Origin: Dastarcus helophoroides | Taxonomy: Eukaryota > Arthropoda > Insecta > Coleoptera > Bothrideridae | Length of the DNA stretch: 64,000 nucleotides | Assembly: GCA_028583605.1 (NCBI GenBank) | Contig: CM053333.1 | Location: forward strand, 29,801,302 to 29,865,301 | Direction of reading: 5' to 3' | Position numbers and translations under genes: made by a program | The notes under the pieces: generated by a model | What the model saw: only the letters and a program-made list of their open reading frames with translations | What the model was told of the DNA's origin: nothing | Database searches by the model: none | Part shown: positions 34,990 to 46,320 of the stretch, in pieces | Layout: each line of letters starts with the position of its first letter | Position numbering within the stretch: the first letter of the stretch is position 1

Positions 34990-37137
34990 ATAATCAGTCC
35001 GAAAAAACTTTGGAATTAGAAAATCTGAAACACAAGAAGAAATTCGAATCCCTAAGTCCCAAGGTCAAAACTTATAGTTCAGTCTCAAAAACAGTAGTCA
35101 ATTTGTCTTCCCGTCCACTATCGGATAACGAACATACCATCTTATCTAAAGGACTGAATTTTGCTGTCGCCCCAAGAAAAATTCCAACTAAGGAAATAAT
35201 CAGTGCAGTAGAGTCTTCCATCAGAACTCTCCCCAAGGAGGTTGCAGATCCTATTCGTTTTCAAACCACAAAAATACTAAAACATGCCAAACCATTAAAG
35301 TCCAAAAACTGAAACACAGAACTTGTCCCCTGAAACCAAGAAAGATTAAAAAACACAACAGAGGTTGCTCTGTTTTTTAATCTTTCTTGGTTTCAGGGGA
35401 CAAGTTCTGTGTTTCAATTTTTGAAGATAACCAAGGACCAGTCCGTTCCATCAAAAATTAAAGTCCAACATTTCTAGAGAAGAAAGATGTGCTCTTAAAA
35501 CCCTAAAAATAGATTCTTCAATCACTATTCTTTAGGCTGACAAAGGTAATGCAACTGTCATCTTGGATAATTCCGAGTATGCATTCAAAATTAACGCCCT
35601 GTTGAATGACGGATCCTATATTCCTCTTCCTCGAGACCCAACAAGCAAAATTAAACGTGAACTAAAGTCGAAACTAAAATCCTCAAAATTGTCCGCAGAC
35701 ACTCTCATACATCTTGTTCCGAAAGAATCCAAACCACCTCGTCTTTATGGTCTCCCCAAAATTCACAAACCCAATATTCCTCTTAGGCCCATTGTCAGCA
35801 CGATAAATTCACCTACCTACAATGTCTCGATATTCTTATCTAACATCCTCAAGCCATATACCGGAAACACATCATCACACGTCCTAAATTGCAAACACTT
35901 TGTCGAATTATTGTCCGAATTAACCCTAGACCCCAACGACATATTAGTAAGTTTTGACGTCACTTTACTATTCACAAATGTTCCAGTTTCCGACTCCATG
36001 ACGATAATTCGTCAATTACTTTCAGGCAAAGAGAATGCAGATTCTCTAGCTGATTTAACTGAAATGTGCCTCACATCGACTTACTTTTCTTTCAATGGCA
36101 GCTTCTATAAACAAGTTTCCGGCACCCCAACGGGTTCTCCCTTATCCCCAGTCATAGCAAATATTTTCATGGAATCTTTCGAAAACACTGCGTTGGAAAC
36201 TGCGGATTTAAAACCTAAGGTTTGACTTCGTTATGTAGATGACACATTTATTGTATGGCCACATGGTAAGGATTTACTAAATTTATTTTTGGAACACCTA
36301 AACAGTTTAGATTGTTCCATTAGCTTCACTATGGAAATCGAAAACAACTTCTTCCTTTTTTTGACGTACTGGTCACCCGTTTACCAAATGGTCGCGTTTC
36401 TCATTCCGTTTATCGAAAACCCACCCATACTAATCGTTATTTGCATGCAGAGTCTCATCATCACCCTTCCCAAAAACGTTCTGTCATAAATTCACTGGTT
36501 TCACGAGCTGTAGCAATTTCATAACCGATAAATCTTTCAGACGAGGTGAACAAAATTCGTTTCAACCTCCGCAACAATGGTTACAAATCGCACGGCATTG
36601 AAACTGTCATTAAACGACATCTTCACCCTACCCCCTCGTCCTTCACAAAATTCAATAGTTTCTTCTAAAGCCTTTCTTCCTTATGTTCGCGTAGTAACAG
36701 ATCAAATCGGAAAATTATTGAGAGAACACAGCATTAAACCCATTTTTTCGTCATCCTCAAAGATCCAACAGCTCCTCCCATCTCCCAAAGATAAAATTTC
36801 ATCCTTCTGTTCTAACGCCATGTACAGGGTTCCTTGTTCTTGTGGTTCAGTGTACATCGGAGAAACGGGGCGATCATTTAAGACGCAAATATCCGAGCAC
36901 CAAAGATGTCTTAGGTCTGGTTTATTTTCACAGCCAGCCATTGCCGAACATCAACATGCGACCGGACATAAGATTCTCTTTGATAATATTTCAATTATAT
37001 CCAATATTCCCAATTACTATAATAGGAAGATGCGCGAGGCCATTGAAATCCCAAAATTCCCCAAAAACATCAACAGAGACAAAGGTTACATGCTTTCCTC
37101 CATCTGGAAACCAACCATCGGAAATTTTCAGAAGTGA
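34990..37137 (+). pseudogene. Penelope-like RT/GIY-YIG protein, broken
   Basis: N-terminal region from about 35010 (SVSKTVVNLSSRPL). After the insertion the same frame resumes at ISREERCALK. A stop lies just before ADKGNATVILDNS near 35534. RT motifs: YGLPKIHKP, SFDVTLLFTNVPV (motif A), GTPTGSPLSPVIANIFME (motif B), a stop, then RYVDDTFIVW (motif C with YVDD). Frameshifts follow near 36360, after which the thumb segment (LPNGRVSHSVYRKPTHTN) is in another frame. The GIY-YIG part is in the frame 36577-37137: MYRVPCSCGSVYIGETGR, then KTQISEHQ and AEHQHATGHKI. The PLE protein would reverse-transcribe its RNA and nick target DNA; this copy cannot make it. Confidence 0.88.
35306..35456. mobile_element. 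151-bp hairpin insertion with 12-bp target duplication
   Basis: It interrupts the PLE frame and is flanked by attaaagtccaa at 35294-35305 and 35457-35468. Inside are perfect 46-bp inverted arms (35310-35355 and 35371-35416) with a 15-nt loop, then a 40-nt single-copy tail ending AGTCCGTTCCATCAAAA. Tail and arm match the PLE terminal fragment at 13940-14160, so this is an insertion of a PLE end. Removing insert plus one duplication restores frame continuity (163 bp shift). Confidence 0.9.
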
Positions 37138-37184
37138 TCGCGCAGACGAATGGTATATAAAGTTTCCCTTTCCCTCTTTCCTGT

Positions 37185-37324
37185 CAGAAGAGTTTCGCCT
37201 CTGGTATGGTGGACATACTGAGTTACCGTGCTCTTCTGTCTAAACTTTCTTATCCTTTGTACCAATTTTCAATTCAGAAGAGTTTCGCCTCTGGTATGGT
37301 GAACATACTGAGTTACCGTGCTCT
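37185..37324 (+). repeat. 50-bp direct duplication in the PLE 3' region
   Basis: 37185-37234 and 37275-37324 are the same 50-bp word (CAGAAGAGTTTCGCCTCTGG ...) with one clear difference, period 90 bp. Confidence 0.88.
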
Positions 37325-37399
37325 GATGTTTTGAAATGGGCCTTTTCATTTTTGCATATTCCCTCATATTCCTCTCTCATTTATTTTTTCTTTTCTTTT

Positions 37400-37440
37400 T
37401 TCCTGAAGAAGCTCCCTACGATGGTGAACGAAACGTCGAA
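37400..37440 (+). ncRNA. Hammerhead-like boxes at the PLE 3' end, incomplete
   Basis: CUGAAGA at 37403-37409 (a permitted CUGANGA form) and GAAACGUC at 37430-37437 have the right order and distance. The region between them does not pair cleanly as stem II, and stem I is only about three pairs. PLEs are known to carry hammerheads here, so this is probably a decayed one. Confidence 0.4.
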
Positions 37441-37703
37441 CATTTTTAGTAGTTCTTTGACACGGTCCAATCGCGGAAGAAGTATATCCTGTAATACCCT
37501 AGGGTAAGTTTTACCAAACAGTTTATTCAATAAGTGAGCAAAGGATTAAAAATGTAGTGTTTACCAACAAATGAAAGAAAAGAAATAATTAACCAATTGT
37601 GTAATTCTAAATGTCATATCATTCATCATCCTGCTCAAATAAGTAAATTTTATTATATTCAACCATTTCTGTTAGCAGAAGATTGTTTTCACTTTAAGAA
37701 GTG

Positions 37704-37962
37704 AGATGCACCCCTTAAGGATATAAAGGTCACTGTGGGGATAAGTTTAATTCCTGGATTATGCATTTGCATTAAAGCAAATTTAGCACTTTTGCACTGT
37801 ATTATTATAGAACATTTAATTCACATTATTTGTTAAATATAACCTACCTAAACGCATGTCGCGCCAAGGGTTATTTAATTAAATTTGCTTTAATGCAAAT
37901 CCATAATACAAGAATTAAAGTTACATCATACAGTGACCTTTATATCCCTGTACGGTTGCATT
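37704..37962. repeat. Inverted-repeat element, about 260 bp
   Basis: GGATATAAAGGTCACTGT ... GCATTTGCATTAAAGCAAAT on the left is mirrored by AAATTTGCTTTAATGCAAAT ... CAGTGACCTTTATATCC on the right. The arms of about 80 bp are diverged. No coding sequence; probably a MITE. Outer boundaries are approximate. Confidence 0.75.
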
Positions 37963-38059
37963 GTATTTCCGCTTGTATTCTCAGCAAAAATTTCGTCAGT
38001 TAGCATGTAGCAAGAAGGAAGACTGCTTTTATTAGGTATTTATGAAAATGGCTTATAAG

Positions 38060-38340
38060 AAGTTATAAGTTGAAAGTGTTTACAACAACCGTACCAGGAA
38101 CAACCGAGGCCAAGGAAGGCTGAAACCACTCCATGGTTTTGATTGTAAATAGTTTAAAATTTTAGCCCTTTAAGTGAAATGGTTTTCACATATTTATATC
38201 ATAAAAAAATAACCCCTGTTTTAAATAAATGACCAACTTTATCAGTCATATAGCAAAATATTTCATTATTCCTTTATTTGCGGCGGTTACTAAGTTGGAT
38301 ATATTTTCAACTGCAACCCGCTAAATATCTGCGACACATA
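38060..38340 (+). repeat. Decayed relative of the 9-kb hammerhead element
   Basis: ACAACCGTACCA ... GAGGCCAAGGAAGGCTGAAAC (38083-38127) parallels the minus-strand motif at 9.3 kb, but the CUGANGA box is lost. Further on, TTGGATATATTTTCAA near 38294 matches, inverted, a word next to the 9.3-kb motif. No function expected. Confidence 0.45.
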
Positions 38341-39427
38341 CTACAAAATCTGCCCTGAAATCCACTTATATTGTTTTTTTTTGGATTCGATAACTAAACC
38401 AACTATATCTACCTTTAACGATTGCTTTATCACTGCTTTATTAATTTTCTAGCATTGTTTAATAAATTTAGCTCAACAATTTGTTTTAGCTCTTTTTAAT
38501 AGTTTACGCTAGAGAGAAAGGATTTTAATATTAAACGTTCCTTATGATAAAATGTATTACAATAATATACACTTATCGTTTATATTTAGACCCCATGCTT
38601 TTTTAATAGTTATCGTTATTAATTAATAATAACCACATACATTTGCAATAAATTCCGTTCTCTTTTCGTAAGTATCATTATTAAGACAATGCCTAATGCT
38701 ATTATAACCACCCTTAACACAAATTTAAGTTGCGTATATCAAAAACATTATAAGTTGAAAACTGCAACAATAATTATCCTTCAACAGAAAAAGAACACTG
38801 ATTTTTCAAGAAATTTTTAAAGTGGAATTTTTTTCGAAATCTAAAATATCTAAATTTGTATCTCTTATATTTTGGCAAATATACCTAATATTTAGTAAAC
38901 CGATATTTGAAGGGTATCAATACAAGATGATATAATGCGCTTGGTATAATTAAAAAACGGTAATATTAAAAACATCTAAAATAACAAATTTCTCATAAAA
39001 TTTTATATAATTTCGTTTAATTAACAATATATATTTATAAAAAATACACCAGTTGTAGAAAATTCTTTTGATAATTATTACGACGAAGTTTACTTAAATC
39101 ATATAATATTTTCCACCTACGAACCAAATACTCAGTTCTTCATTAATATATAAATAACAGTAATAACATTCTCCATTAATTTCCTAAAATCAAAATATTT
39201 ATAGCTTTCTTATTAACTTCGCCAACCTCAATAAAGGCAAATTTAGCTTACACCTTTTATTTCATTATTCTTCCACACAAATTGCTCACATCTCAATCTG
39301 TGATATGCAGAAATCTTTGAGCTTCGTTGATATCTTTTTTGCTATATATTTATTATTTGCTTTGGCATAACTGTCACAATATGGAAGTTCCACTCTTAGT
39401 AAACTTTATCTTTCCAACATTGCAAGA
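38341..39427. other. AT-rich intergenic, nothing recognised
   Basis: No supported coding or structured feature. Confidence 0.4.
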
Positions 39428-40707
39428 GGGAGTACAAATAAAAAACCGCCGTTTTTCCAGAGGTGGCGCCAGCATTGAACATCGTTAGAAAAGTCCAATG
39501 AGAAACGTCATATAGCATCAGTCAGAGGCATCAGTCAATAACTATATCGTCTCGTTTGTCTATTTTTACTGTGCTTTGTTTTGTTCGTACGTGAAAATGG
39601 CGACATTCAAGCCGAACAACCGTCATTTGCGGGAAGTGTTGCTTTTTGCATTTCATTCGAGAAAAAATGCAGCTGAGGCGCGTCGAATGATTATAGAAAC
39701 TTATGGTGAAAGTTCTACTAGTGAAAAAATGAGTCGAAAATGGTTTCAAAAGTTTAAAAATGGCGAATATGACGTGGAAGTCAAGGAGCGTCCCGAACCC
39801 GTGACAAAGTTCGAGGATGCTGAATTGGAAGCTTCGCTGGATGAAGATTCTTGTAGAATTCAACAAGAACTTGCAACTTCATTAGGCGTGACTCAACAAG
39901 CCGTTTCCCATCGCTTAAAATGCTTGGGAATGATCCAGAAACAGGGACATTAGGTGCCGTACTAACTGAAGCCTAGGGACATCGAACGGCGCCTTTTCAC
40001 TTGCAAACAACTCCTTCAACGGCAAAAAAGAAAGGGTTTCTTGCATCGCATTATAACCAGCGATGAAAAGTAAATACACTATGACAACCCAAAGCGGAAA
40101 AAATCGTGGGGACTTCCCGGCCATGCATCAACTTCGACAGCGAAACCAAACATTCATGGCTCGAAGCTGATGCTTTGTATTTGGTGGGACCAGCTCGGCG
40201 TAGTGTACTATGAGCTATTGCAACCGGGCAAAACCATTACAGGAGCCCTCTATCGAACGCAACTCATACGTTTTAGCCGAGCGCTAAAAGAAAAACGCCC
40301 ACAATACTCGAAAAGGCACGACAAGGTGATACTTCTGCATGACAACGCTCGGCTACATGTTTCCAAGGTCGTAAAAACATACCTGAAAACTTTGAAATGG
40401 GACGTCCTATCCCACCCACCGTACTCTCCTGACATCGCCCTTTCTGATTTCTAGTTGTTTCGATTAATGACACATGACCTGGCCGGACAGCACTTTCGTT
40501 CTTAGGAAGAGGCTGAAAATTGGATCGATTCGTAGATCGCGTCAAAATAAGTACACTTTTTTTGCCGAGAAATTCAGAAGCTGCCAGAAAGATGGGAAAA
40601 AATTGTAACTAACGATGAAAATTATTACGAAGAATAAGTATGTAACGAGTTTTGTACAATAAAGCCTCAAATCGTAAGAAAAAATGGCGGTTTTCCATTT
40701 GTACTCC
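39428..40707 (+). mobile_element. Mariner-family transposon
   Basis: The left end GGGAGTACAAATAAAAAACC (39428 onward) and the right end, with GGCGGTTTTCCATTTGTACT (about 40684-40704), form roughly 30-bp inverted repeats. Size of about 1.28 kb is standard for mariner. The 3' end is duplicated in tandem (40636-40943), so a second right end exists at about 40836-40861. The TA target duplication is not clear. Confidence 0.85.
39597..40540 (+). pseudogene. Mariner transposase, broken
   Basis: ATG 39597 (MATFKPNNRHLR). N-terminal helix-turn-helix region with SRKWFQKFKNGEYDVE and LGVTQQAVSHRLKCLG (residues about 40-110). Stops near 39951 and 39967 break the frame. The first catalytic Asp is in TSDEK near 40067, next to a stop. 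The second is in LLHDNARLHVSKVVKTYLK (about 40331-40387), and the third in HPPYSPDIALSDF (about 40414-40452), giving the mariner DD34D arrangement. Further stops follow at 40453 and beyond. A cut-and-paste transposase in its intact form; inactive here. Confidence 0.9.
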
Positions 40708-40943
40708 AAAAATAAATAATTTTTTCTGGTAATTTTGTTTCAATAGGTCACCAGCAATCCATGTTAACATAAAATAATATTCCCTTTTTAAGTATGTAAC
40801 GAGTTTTTTACAATAAAGATTCAAATCGTGAGAAAAAACGGCGGTTTTGCATTTGTACTCCCAATATAAATCATTTTTTCTGGTAATTTTGTTTCAATAG
40901 GTCACCAGCAATCCATGTTAACATAAAATAATATTCCCTTTTT
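40636..40943 (+). repeat. 154-bp tandem duplication of the mariner 3' end
   Basis: 40636-40789 and 40790-40943 begin AAGTATGTAACGAG and end near ATATTCCCTTTTT. They are nearly identical with an exact 154-bp offset. The unit contains the right inverted repeat plus about 80 bp of flank, so the duplication arose after insertion. Confidence 0.92.
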
Positions 40944-42489
40944 TAATAACAACTAGATATTCATCACTGTATTATTAGAATAATATTAATAAATGCCAGT
41001 ATTTACCAATAATGCTCTTCATTAATCGTAATAAGTCAATATTCCAAAGTGAAATAATTTCACAAAATAATAAATTACCAAGGACATAATATCACTACCA
41101 GTAGTTATTATTTTGTCGGCACTTTATGTGATCACTGGTTGTTTGGTAAAATCGCCGAATGAACGATAATTATTATCTTTGCCTTTGATTTTATGTTGTA
41201 AATGCACTGTGGATTTTGAAGGTTTAGTCTTGTGTTTATATTTATTAAATTTAAAGATCATCTTATTCCTAATAAGACCATTATTTAGAATTATTTAAAG
41301 AAATAAGCAAGTAGCAGTGCAGAAAAATAAAATAAAACCATTCTGTTTACTGTTTTTATTAGGATAAAAAGCGAATGTATGCATTTATAAACAAATTGTT
41401 TGGCATTTATAATTATTTTTGTACAAGTGTGAAGCAATCAATTTTCAACCAATTAAACTTTAACTCCCCAGAATGCTTTATTAAAAAAATACGGAGCTCC
41501 CATTTTAATATTTGTAGTCATTTCAGTATTTACTTCATCTGCAAATTTAAATTGATTTTTTATTCATTGTGCCGAAAGACTCTTTGCTTAGGAGCACATA
41601 ACTGTGTAGGGTAAAACCATTAAAAATATAATTTTCTAAATTTAAAAAGCTCTCAAACACATTTTGTCGATAAATATTATTTTTAGCTATTTCTTTTATA
41701 ATTATTATAATATTTAAGGGATAAATAAACCTTTCTCAGAACGTTCTAATTAGTTTTAAAAATTAGATATACTTTTGATTATGTTAGCGCTGAAGCTGTT
41801 TAGGACCCCCTAATTCTACAAAAGAATGAATTGTAAACAAATCGTTATAACTTTTGCGAACCTGCAAGTATTATTCGAAAAGCTCATGCCACTTTATGCA
41901 AGAAATTAAACACAAAGCGAGCATAAAATCAGTAAAGAAGATTTAACAACGTTTTACAGCTTGTTCAACTAGAAAACAATGTTGACCTTTCAAACACTGA
42001 AAGTATGTGATTATTAACCATGAAAGATTATCAACTTTGAAAGATCATTTTATTAAAAGATCAAAGAAACAAGTTTATATTGCATGAAATTAAATTTGTT
42101 TTTACAAAATTGTGAAGAACTTATTTACTGCTAAAAGTATAAAACTTGGAAAATTCCTCACAATTTCGTTTTAAAATTCACATTAATCTTTTGTTAAAAT
42201 ATAGGCCTTAAAAATATTTCGCAATTTTAATTTGTATTGAATTTCTTTTTATGCAAAGAAATAACTATTTGCGACGTGCATAATAATTACTGTATATTAA
42301 TTTTAATATAAACAAACATGGAATGAGTTAGAATGTTAGTAGATTTACATTACTTATTTTCCAAATAAAACTTCCGGGGTTGCCCAAAATAGCCACTAAT
42401 GATATGCGAATCCAGGGTACAACTTTTATACCTGAAACGGGATGACCAAAACAGCCACGACAAAATTTCCTTTATCTATTAGATTAATT
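40944..42489. other. AT-rich intergenic, nothing recognised
   Basis: The open frame 41375-41614 has no domain signature. Nothing else is supported. Confidence 0.4.
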
Positions 42490-43450
42490 GATGAAATACT
42501 TAATGATACTCCTTCTGGGTAATTACTCATTAGAAAATACCAAGTGCAACTTTATAAATACCGAAAAGCACACACATCAAAAGATCGTGAAATACGTTGA
42601 CGTTTTACATTAACGAGTTCTGGAGCAACAGTTTATACTACAACTAGTGAAAAAACAACCATACTACCAGGGGAAAACCATCACACTCACAATACAAACG
42701 AAAAAAAAAAATCCAACTACAAGTGACTTAAGCTACAAAACGAAAAGCTGTAGTTGGTGTACAAGATGCAGACTCGTGGTGAACTATTTTTACTCGTTAA
42801 CGACTTTTCATCCAAGATTATAGTGTTTTCCTGTAAGTCAAACTTGCAATTATTATGTAATGTGGAAACTATGTACATGGATGCAACCTTTGATTGCTCT
42901 ACTAAGTATTATTCACAAATGTTTACAGTACATGGACTAAAGAACGGGCATTACATCCCGTTATTTTTTGCCCTACTACCGAATAAGGCAATTAATACCT
43001 ATGTCAACCTTCTCCAACTTTTGAAGACCAACTGCACAGAAATAGAGTTGACGCTACAACCGAAAACTGTCGTCGCCGATTTTGAGATTTCCATCCCCAA
43101 TGCCGTATCAGCAGTTTTTCCACAAGGTAAAATAATTGGCCGATTTCACCTTCAGCAAGCTTGGTGGAGAAAAATTCAAAAATTAGGACTTTCCTCGATA
43201 TATAAGGATCCAGATTCCCTTCGGACTGATCTATTTAGACCCAAGTGATGTTGGTGATTGTTTTGCGCTAGATTTTGCAGAGGATTTGCCCCAACATGAG
43301 GGTCCTCGAAGCTTCTTCGACTATTTAGTCGAAAATTATGCAGACAAAGACACTCAATTTCCACCAACAATATAGGCTGAAAACTCTGAATATTTTTTGA
43401 GAACGACCAATGCGTGCGAATCGTTCCACTCTAGATTTGGCTAGTCTAAA
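42490..43450 (+). pseudogene. MULE-type transposase with decayed FLYWCH-like N-terminus
   Basis: An upstream frame (about 42560-42700) has words such as TSSGATVYTTTSE and LPGENHHTHN, like the end of a FLYWCH zinc finger. The main frame from about 42754 carries the MULE domain: VETMYMDATFDCSTKYYSQ (first Asp), TVHGLKNGHYIPLFFALLPN, and KTVVADFEISIPNAV (second acidic segment), then KIIGRFHLQQAWWRKIQKLG. A frameshift near 43220 moves the rest to another frame (LDPSDVGD, then RTTNACESFHSRFG, the conserved region with the final Glu), with a stop near 43370. No terminal inverted repeats were identified. Insect MULE-like proteins often pair FLYWCH with this domain. Dead copy. Confidence 0.8.
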
Positions 43451-44434
43451 ATCAGACAATAGTAGAGGGGTAGTAGGCATCGTCGAGCAAGTGTTCGCGC
43501 CACAATTCAATTTGCGGCGCATGCGCGAGTTTTAACCAATGACGAACAACTTTGGAGTTAATTAATGACCTTTAAGAGAGAGGAATAATGAACCTTTAGG
43601 TAACGTGACACTTTAAAGGTTAATACCACTGAAGGTAACGTAATACTTTCAAGGTCAACACCAAGATTCCTAGAATATGAAGTCATAGAACTTTAAGGTG
43701 ATAAGATACTTTCAAGGTTAACTCGTGTCAATATAATATGGTAGGTCGAGTCAAAAAACTTTAACATTCCTAGAATATGGAGTGACATGATCTACTCTGT
43801 CCAAGTCGTTCATGTAACAAATATTTATTCAAAGAAATAACTTAATGCGCTGTCTTCAAACGTAGTAATAATATGAAACACAATATCGCTAACTTCTATT
43901 TCAGATATATGAGGTACAGTAACGAAAACTCGTAAATAAACCGTTAGATATGATGCGCCAATAGATTTATGCATTAATTTACACACGGTCTAAAGCTTCC
44001 CAGATAATAAAATTCATTTTTTAAAGGCTAATGACTCCAAACTTGCTTACATTGGTATCAATAATTAAACCTTTCGACTCGAGGTTTTTACACTTAAATA
44101 GTTAATGTCTCCTGGAAAATGGAATGGATATATTAAAGGCTATACGACATTGCATTGCTGCGGATAAAAATATGTTACATGAGCGAACGGATTAGATTTT
44201 TACTCTTTCAACTCGTATGCCTCGAAAATTATCTGTAGAAAAATAAATATGTTATATAGGATGTTCAGCCCACTAAGGGTCTAAAGATAGACTGTCAAGC
44301 AACAGGATGAAAATAACCTAATTGACTTATCGTTAGCTTTTAATGTATCAATTTCATATTCCAGAAATATTAAATTATCTAGCTACGAATGATACCTCGA
44401 TTCAAAACAGATTTGACAAATTTAAACTTGGTAA
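43451..44434. other. Intergenic with short degenerate repeats
   Basis: Between 43600 and 43740 the word GGTAACGT-A-ACTTTCAAGGTTAA recurs with drift. Nothing else is supported. Confidence 0.4.
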
Positions 44435-44705
44435 TTTGACACCAAAAATGGTGTCCAATTACACTAAAAAAGTGTCATTTGAGACGTAATTTAATCCTTA
44501 ATTTGACACTGGAAATGATGTGAAATTCGTTTCGGAATCTGACACCGAAAAAAGTGTCCAATTACACTAAAAAGTGTAATTTGAAAAGTAATGTGATCAA
44601 TAATCAGATACCGGAAATGGTGTAAGATTTTATTTGTAATCTGATACCGGAAATGGTGTAAGATTTTATTTGTAATCTGACACCGGAAATGTTGTCCAAT
44701 TCAAG
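44435..44705. repeat. GACACCGGAAATGGTGT repeat cluster
   Basis: A word of the form TGACACCGGAAATGGTGT, itself a small hairpin, recurs at least six times. Two consecutive copies near 44605-44675 share a 36-bp period with TAAGATTTTATTTGTAATC between them. Function unknown. Confidence 0.75.
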
Positions 44706-45643
44706 TTAACACAAAGGTAAGTAATTAACTTAAATATTTATTTATAAACATGAGTCAGACCTGTCTTAAGGTTCACTTTTCCTGAAGGTCAAACAGTTAT
44801 TTATAAATATGACACTCGCCGAAGGTAATGAAATTAAACAGTTATTTTTAAACGGGGTTTATGTGATTTAAAGGATGTACCACAAATTTGTTACATCCGA
44901 TATATTTTTTTGATAAAATTAAGTTTTATTTGATGAAAATATTTGGGGTGTGATTCACCTCAACCGAACGCATTACGGAAACAGTTTGATTAAAACCGAC
45001 ATGTTGAAAGCGATGGGTTAAAAACGGTTCCTTGAAACCGATTGGTTAAAGGTGACATGTTAAAACTTATTATTTTAAAACGAATCTCTAATAAACGAAA
45101 ACGTAGGGATAAATATAATCCAAGGTCAAATATTTATCTATAAACGAATTGTTATTTTCAAACTTTCAAATTACATTTGAGGCAGATATGAAACAATACA
45201 AAGCCTAGCGCGCGATGTAATATGCTGATCCTAATCAGGAATGACCTTTAAATTATTAAAATGTTTTTTTCTCGAACAACTGGAAGTTTCCCGGTCATTT
45301 CCTGTTTGCGATTCTCGAAGAAATGTACTTAAATAGATATACAGTGCAAAGCACCCAACGACTTTTCCGCAACCATTTAATGTTTTTCGTTTTGTCATTT
45401 AGAGATAACATAGCAATGTTTTGTTTATTTGTTTCGCCCGAGACCCAACTGCACAGCGGCAAATTCTTCTTCTTTCTATTTATCTGGACCTTGTAGCTTT
45501 GGAGTCAGCGACAGCTCAAAAAGGGTATTGAAATATATTTTTCAGCGTAATTATACTTGAAAACGTTTTTTTAAACACGTATTTGTATTATACTCATTTT
45601 TTTCTACCTTCCCTTAAAATTAATGCCATTATAACTGAATCAC

Positions 45644-45684
<41 letters not shown>

Positions 45685-46320
45685 CCTATTTCTTTGTCAG
45701 ATGCCATAAGTTGATGTTTGAAACATTTTTAAATGTCACTTAAGTTGTTTTTTTTGAAATCCAAAATTAATTAGATTTGTCATATAGTTTTTATTTTTTA
45801 TTTATTTATTTATTGTTTCAACAGTTTGGATATTTTTCAAAACGTGGTTGCGATAATGATAACGGAAAACTAAACAATTTTTGTGACAAATAGTTCAGAA
45901 AAAAAGAATGTATGTTGGTAGATATTCCTGACGGGAATATAATGGACAATGCCATTATTGGAGACATTGGTATTCCATTACGTAACCCTGTTATCAGTTT
46001 AATTGAGTTGTCCAATGTTAAGGTTCAATTTGCAATATTTTATCATCCTCATGCCATTCTAGAAATGGATTAATCGTGTGTTAATTAACATATTTGTATC
46101 ATGTTTTAGAAAAGGAGACTCAATGGGACAAATATTTAGTAAAAGAAACGTTAATATGAAAATTGAATATATTAGAATTGAATTGAAACGAACCATGATT
46201 GGAAAAAAAATCTAAATAATAACGTAAAAGGTAGGTGGTAGACTGGAATTTTCAGTCGTCCGAGGTAGTAGCACCCCACGTATCACTAGGAGGCAGTGAA
46301 ATAATGCTTACATCATGTTT
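44706..46320. other. Intergenic with microsatellite
   Basis: Includes a run of short AAAACCGA-type words near 44975-45060 and a (TA)n tract at 45648-45683. No gene supported. Confidence 0.4.
45648..45683. repeat. (TA)n microsatellite
   Basis: Uninterrupted TA alternation over 36 bp. Confidence 0.97.

Larger units (their letters stand above)
34944..37505 (+). mobile_element. Penelope-like element, RT plus GIY-YIG
   Basis: It contains a Penelope-type reverse transcriptase and a C-terminal GIY-YIG endonuclease in the order typical of PLEs. Near the two ends the words TTACCCTAAGGTAAG (about 34947) and ATACCCTAGGGTAAG (about 37493) are near-identical and may be the target duplication, though they could also be internal. 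The 3' untranslated part has a 50-bp direct duplication and hammerhead-like boxes. A 151-bp PLE-derived hairpin is inserted in the ORF. Confidence 0.85.

Noticed and set aside
37400..37440. Active hammerhead at the PLE 3' end
   Set aside because: The two conserved boxes are present, but stem II does not pair cleanly and stem I is only about three pairs. Kept as a low-confidence remnant, not an active ribozyme.
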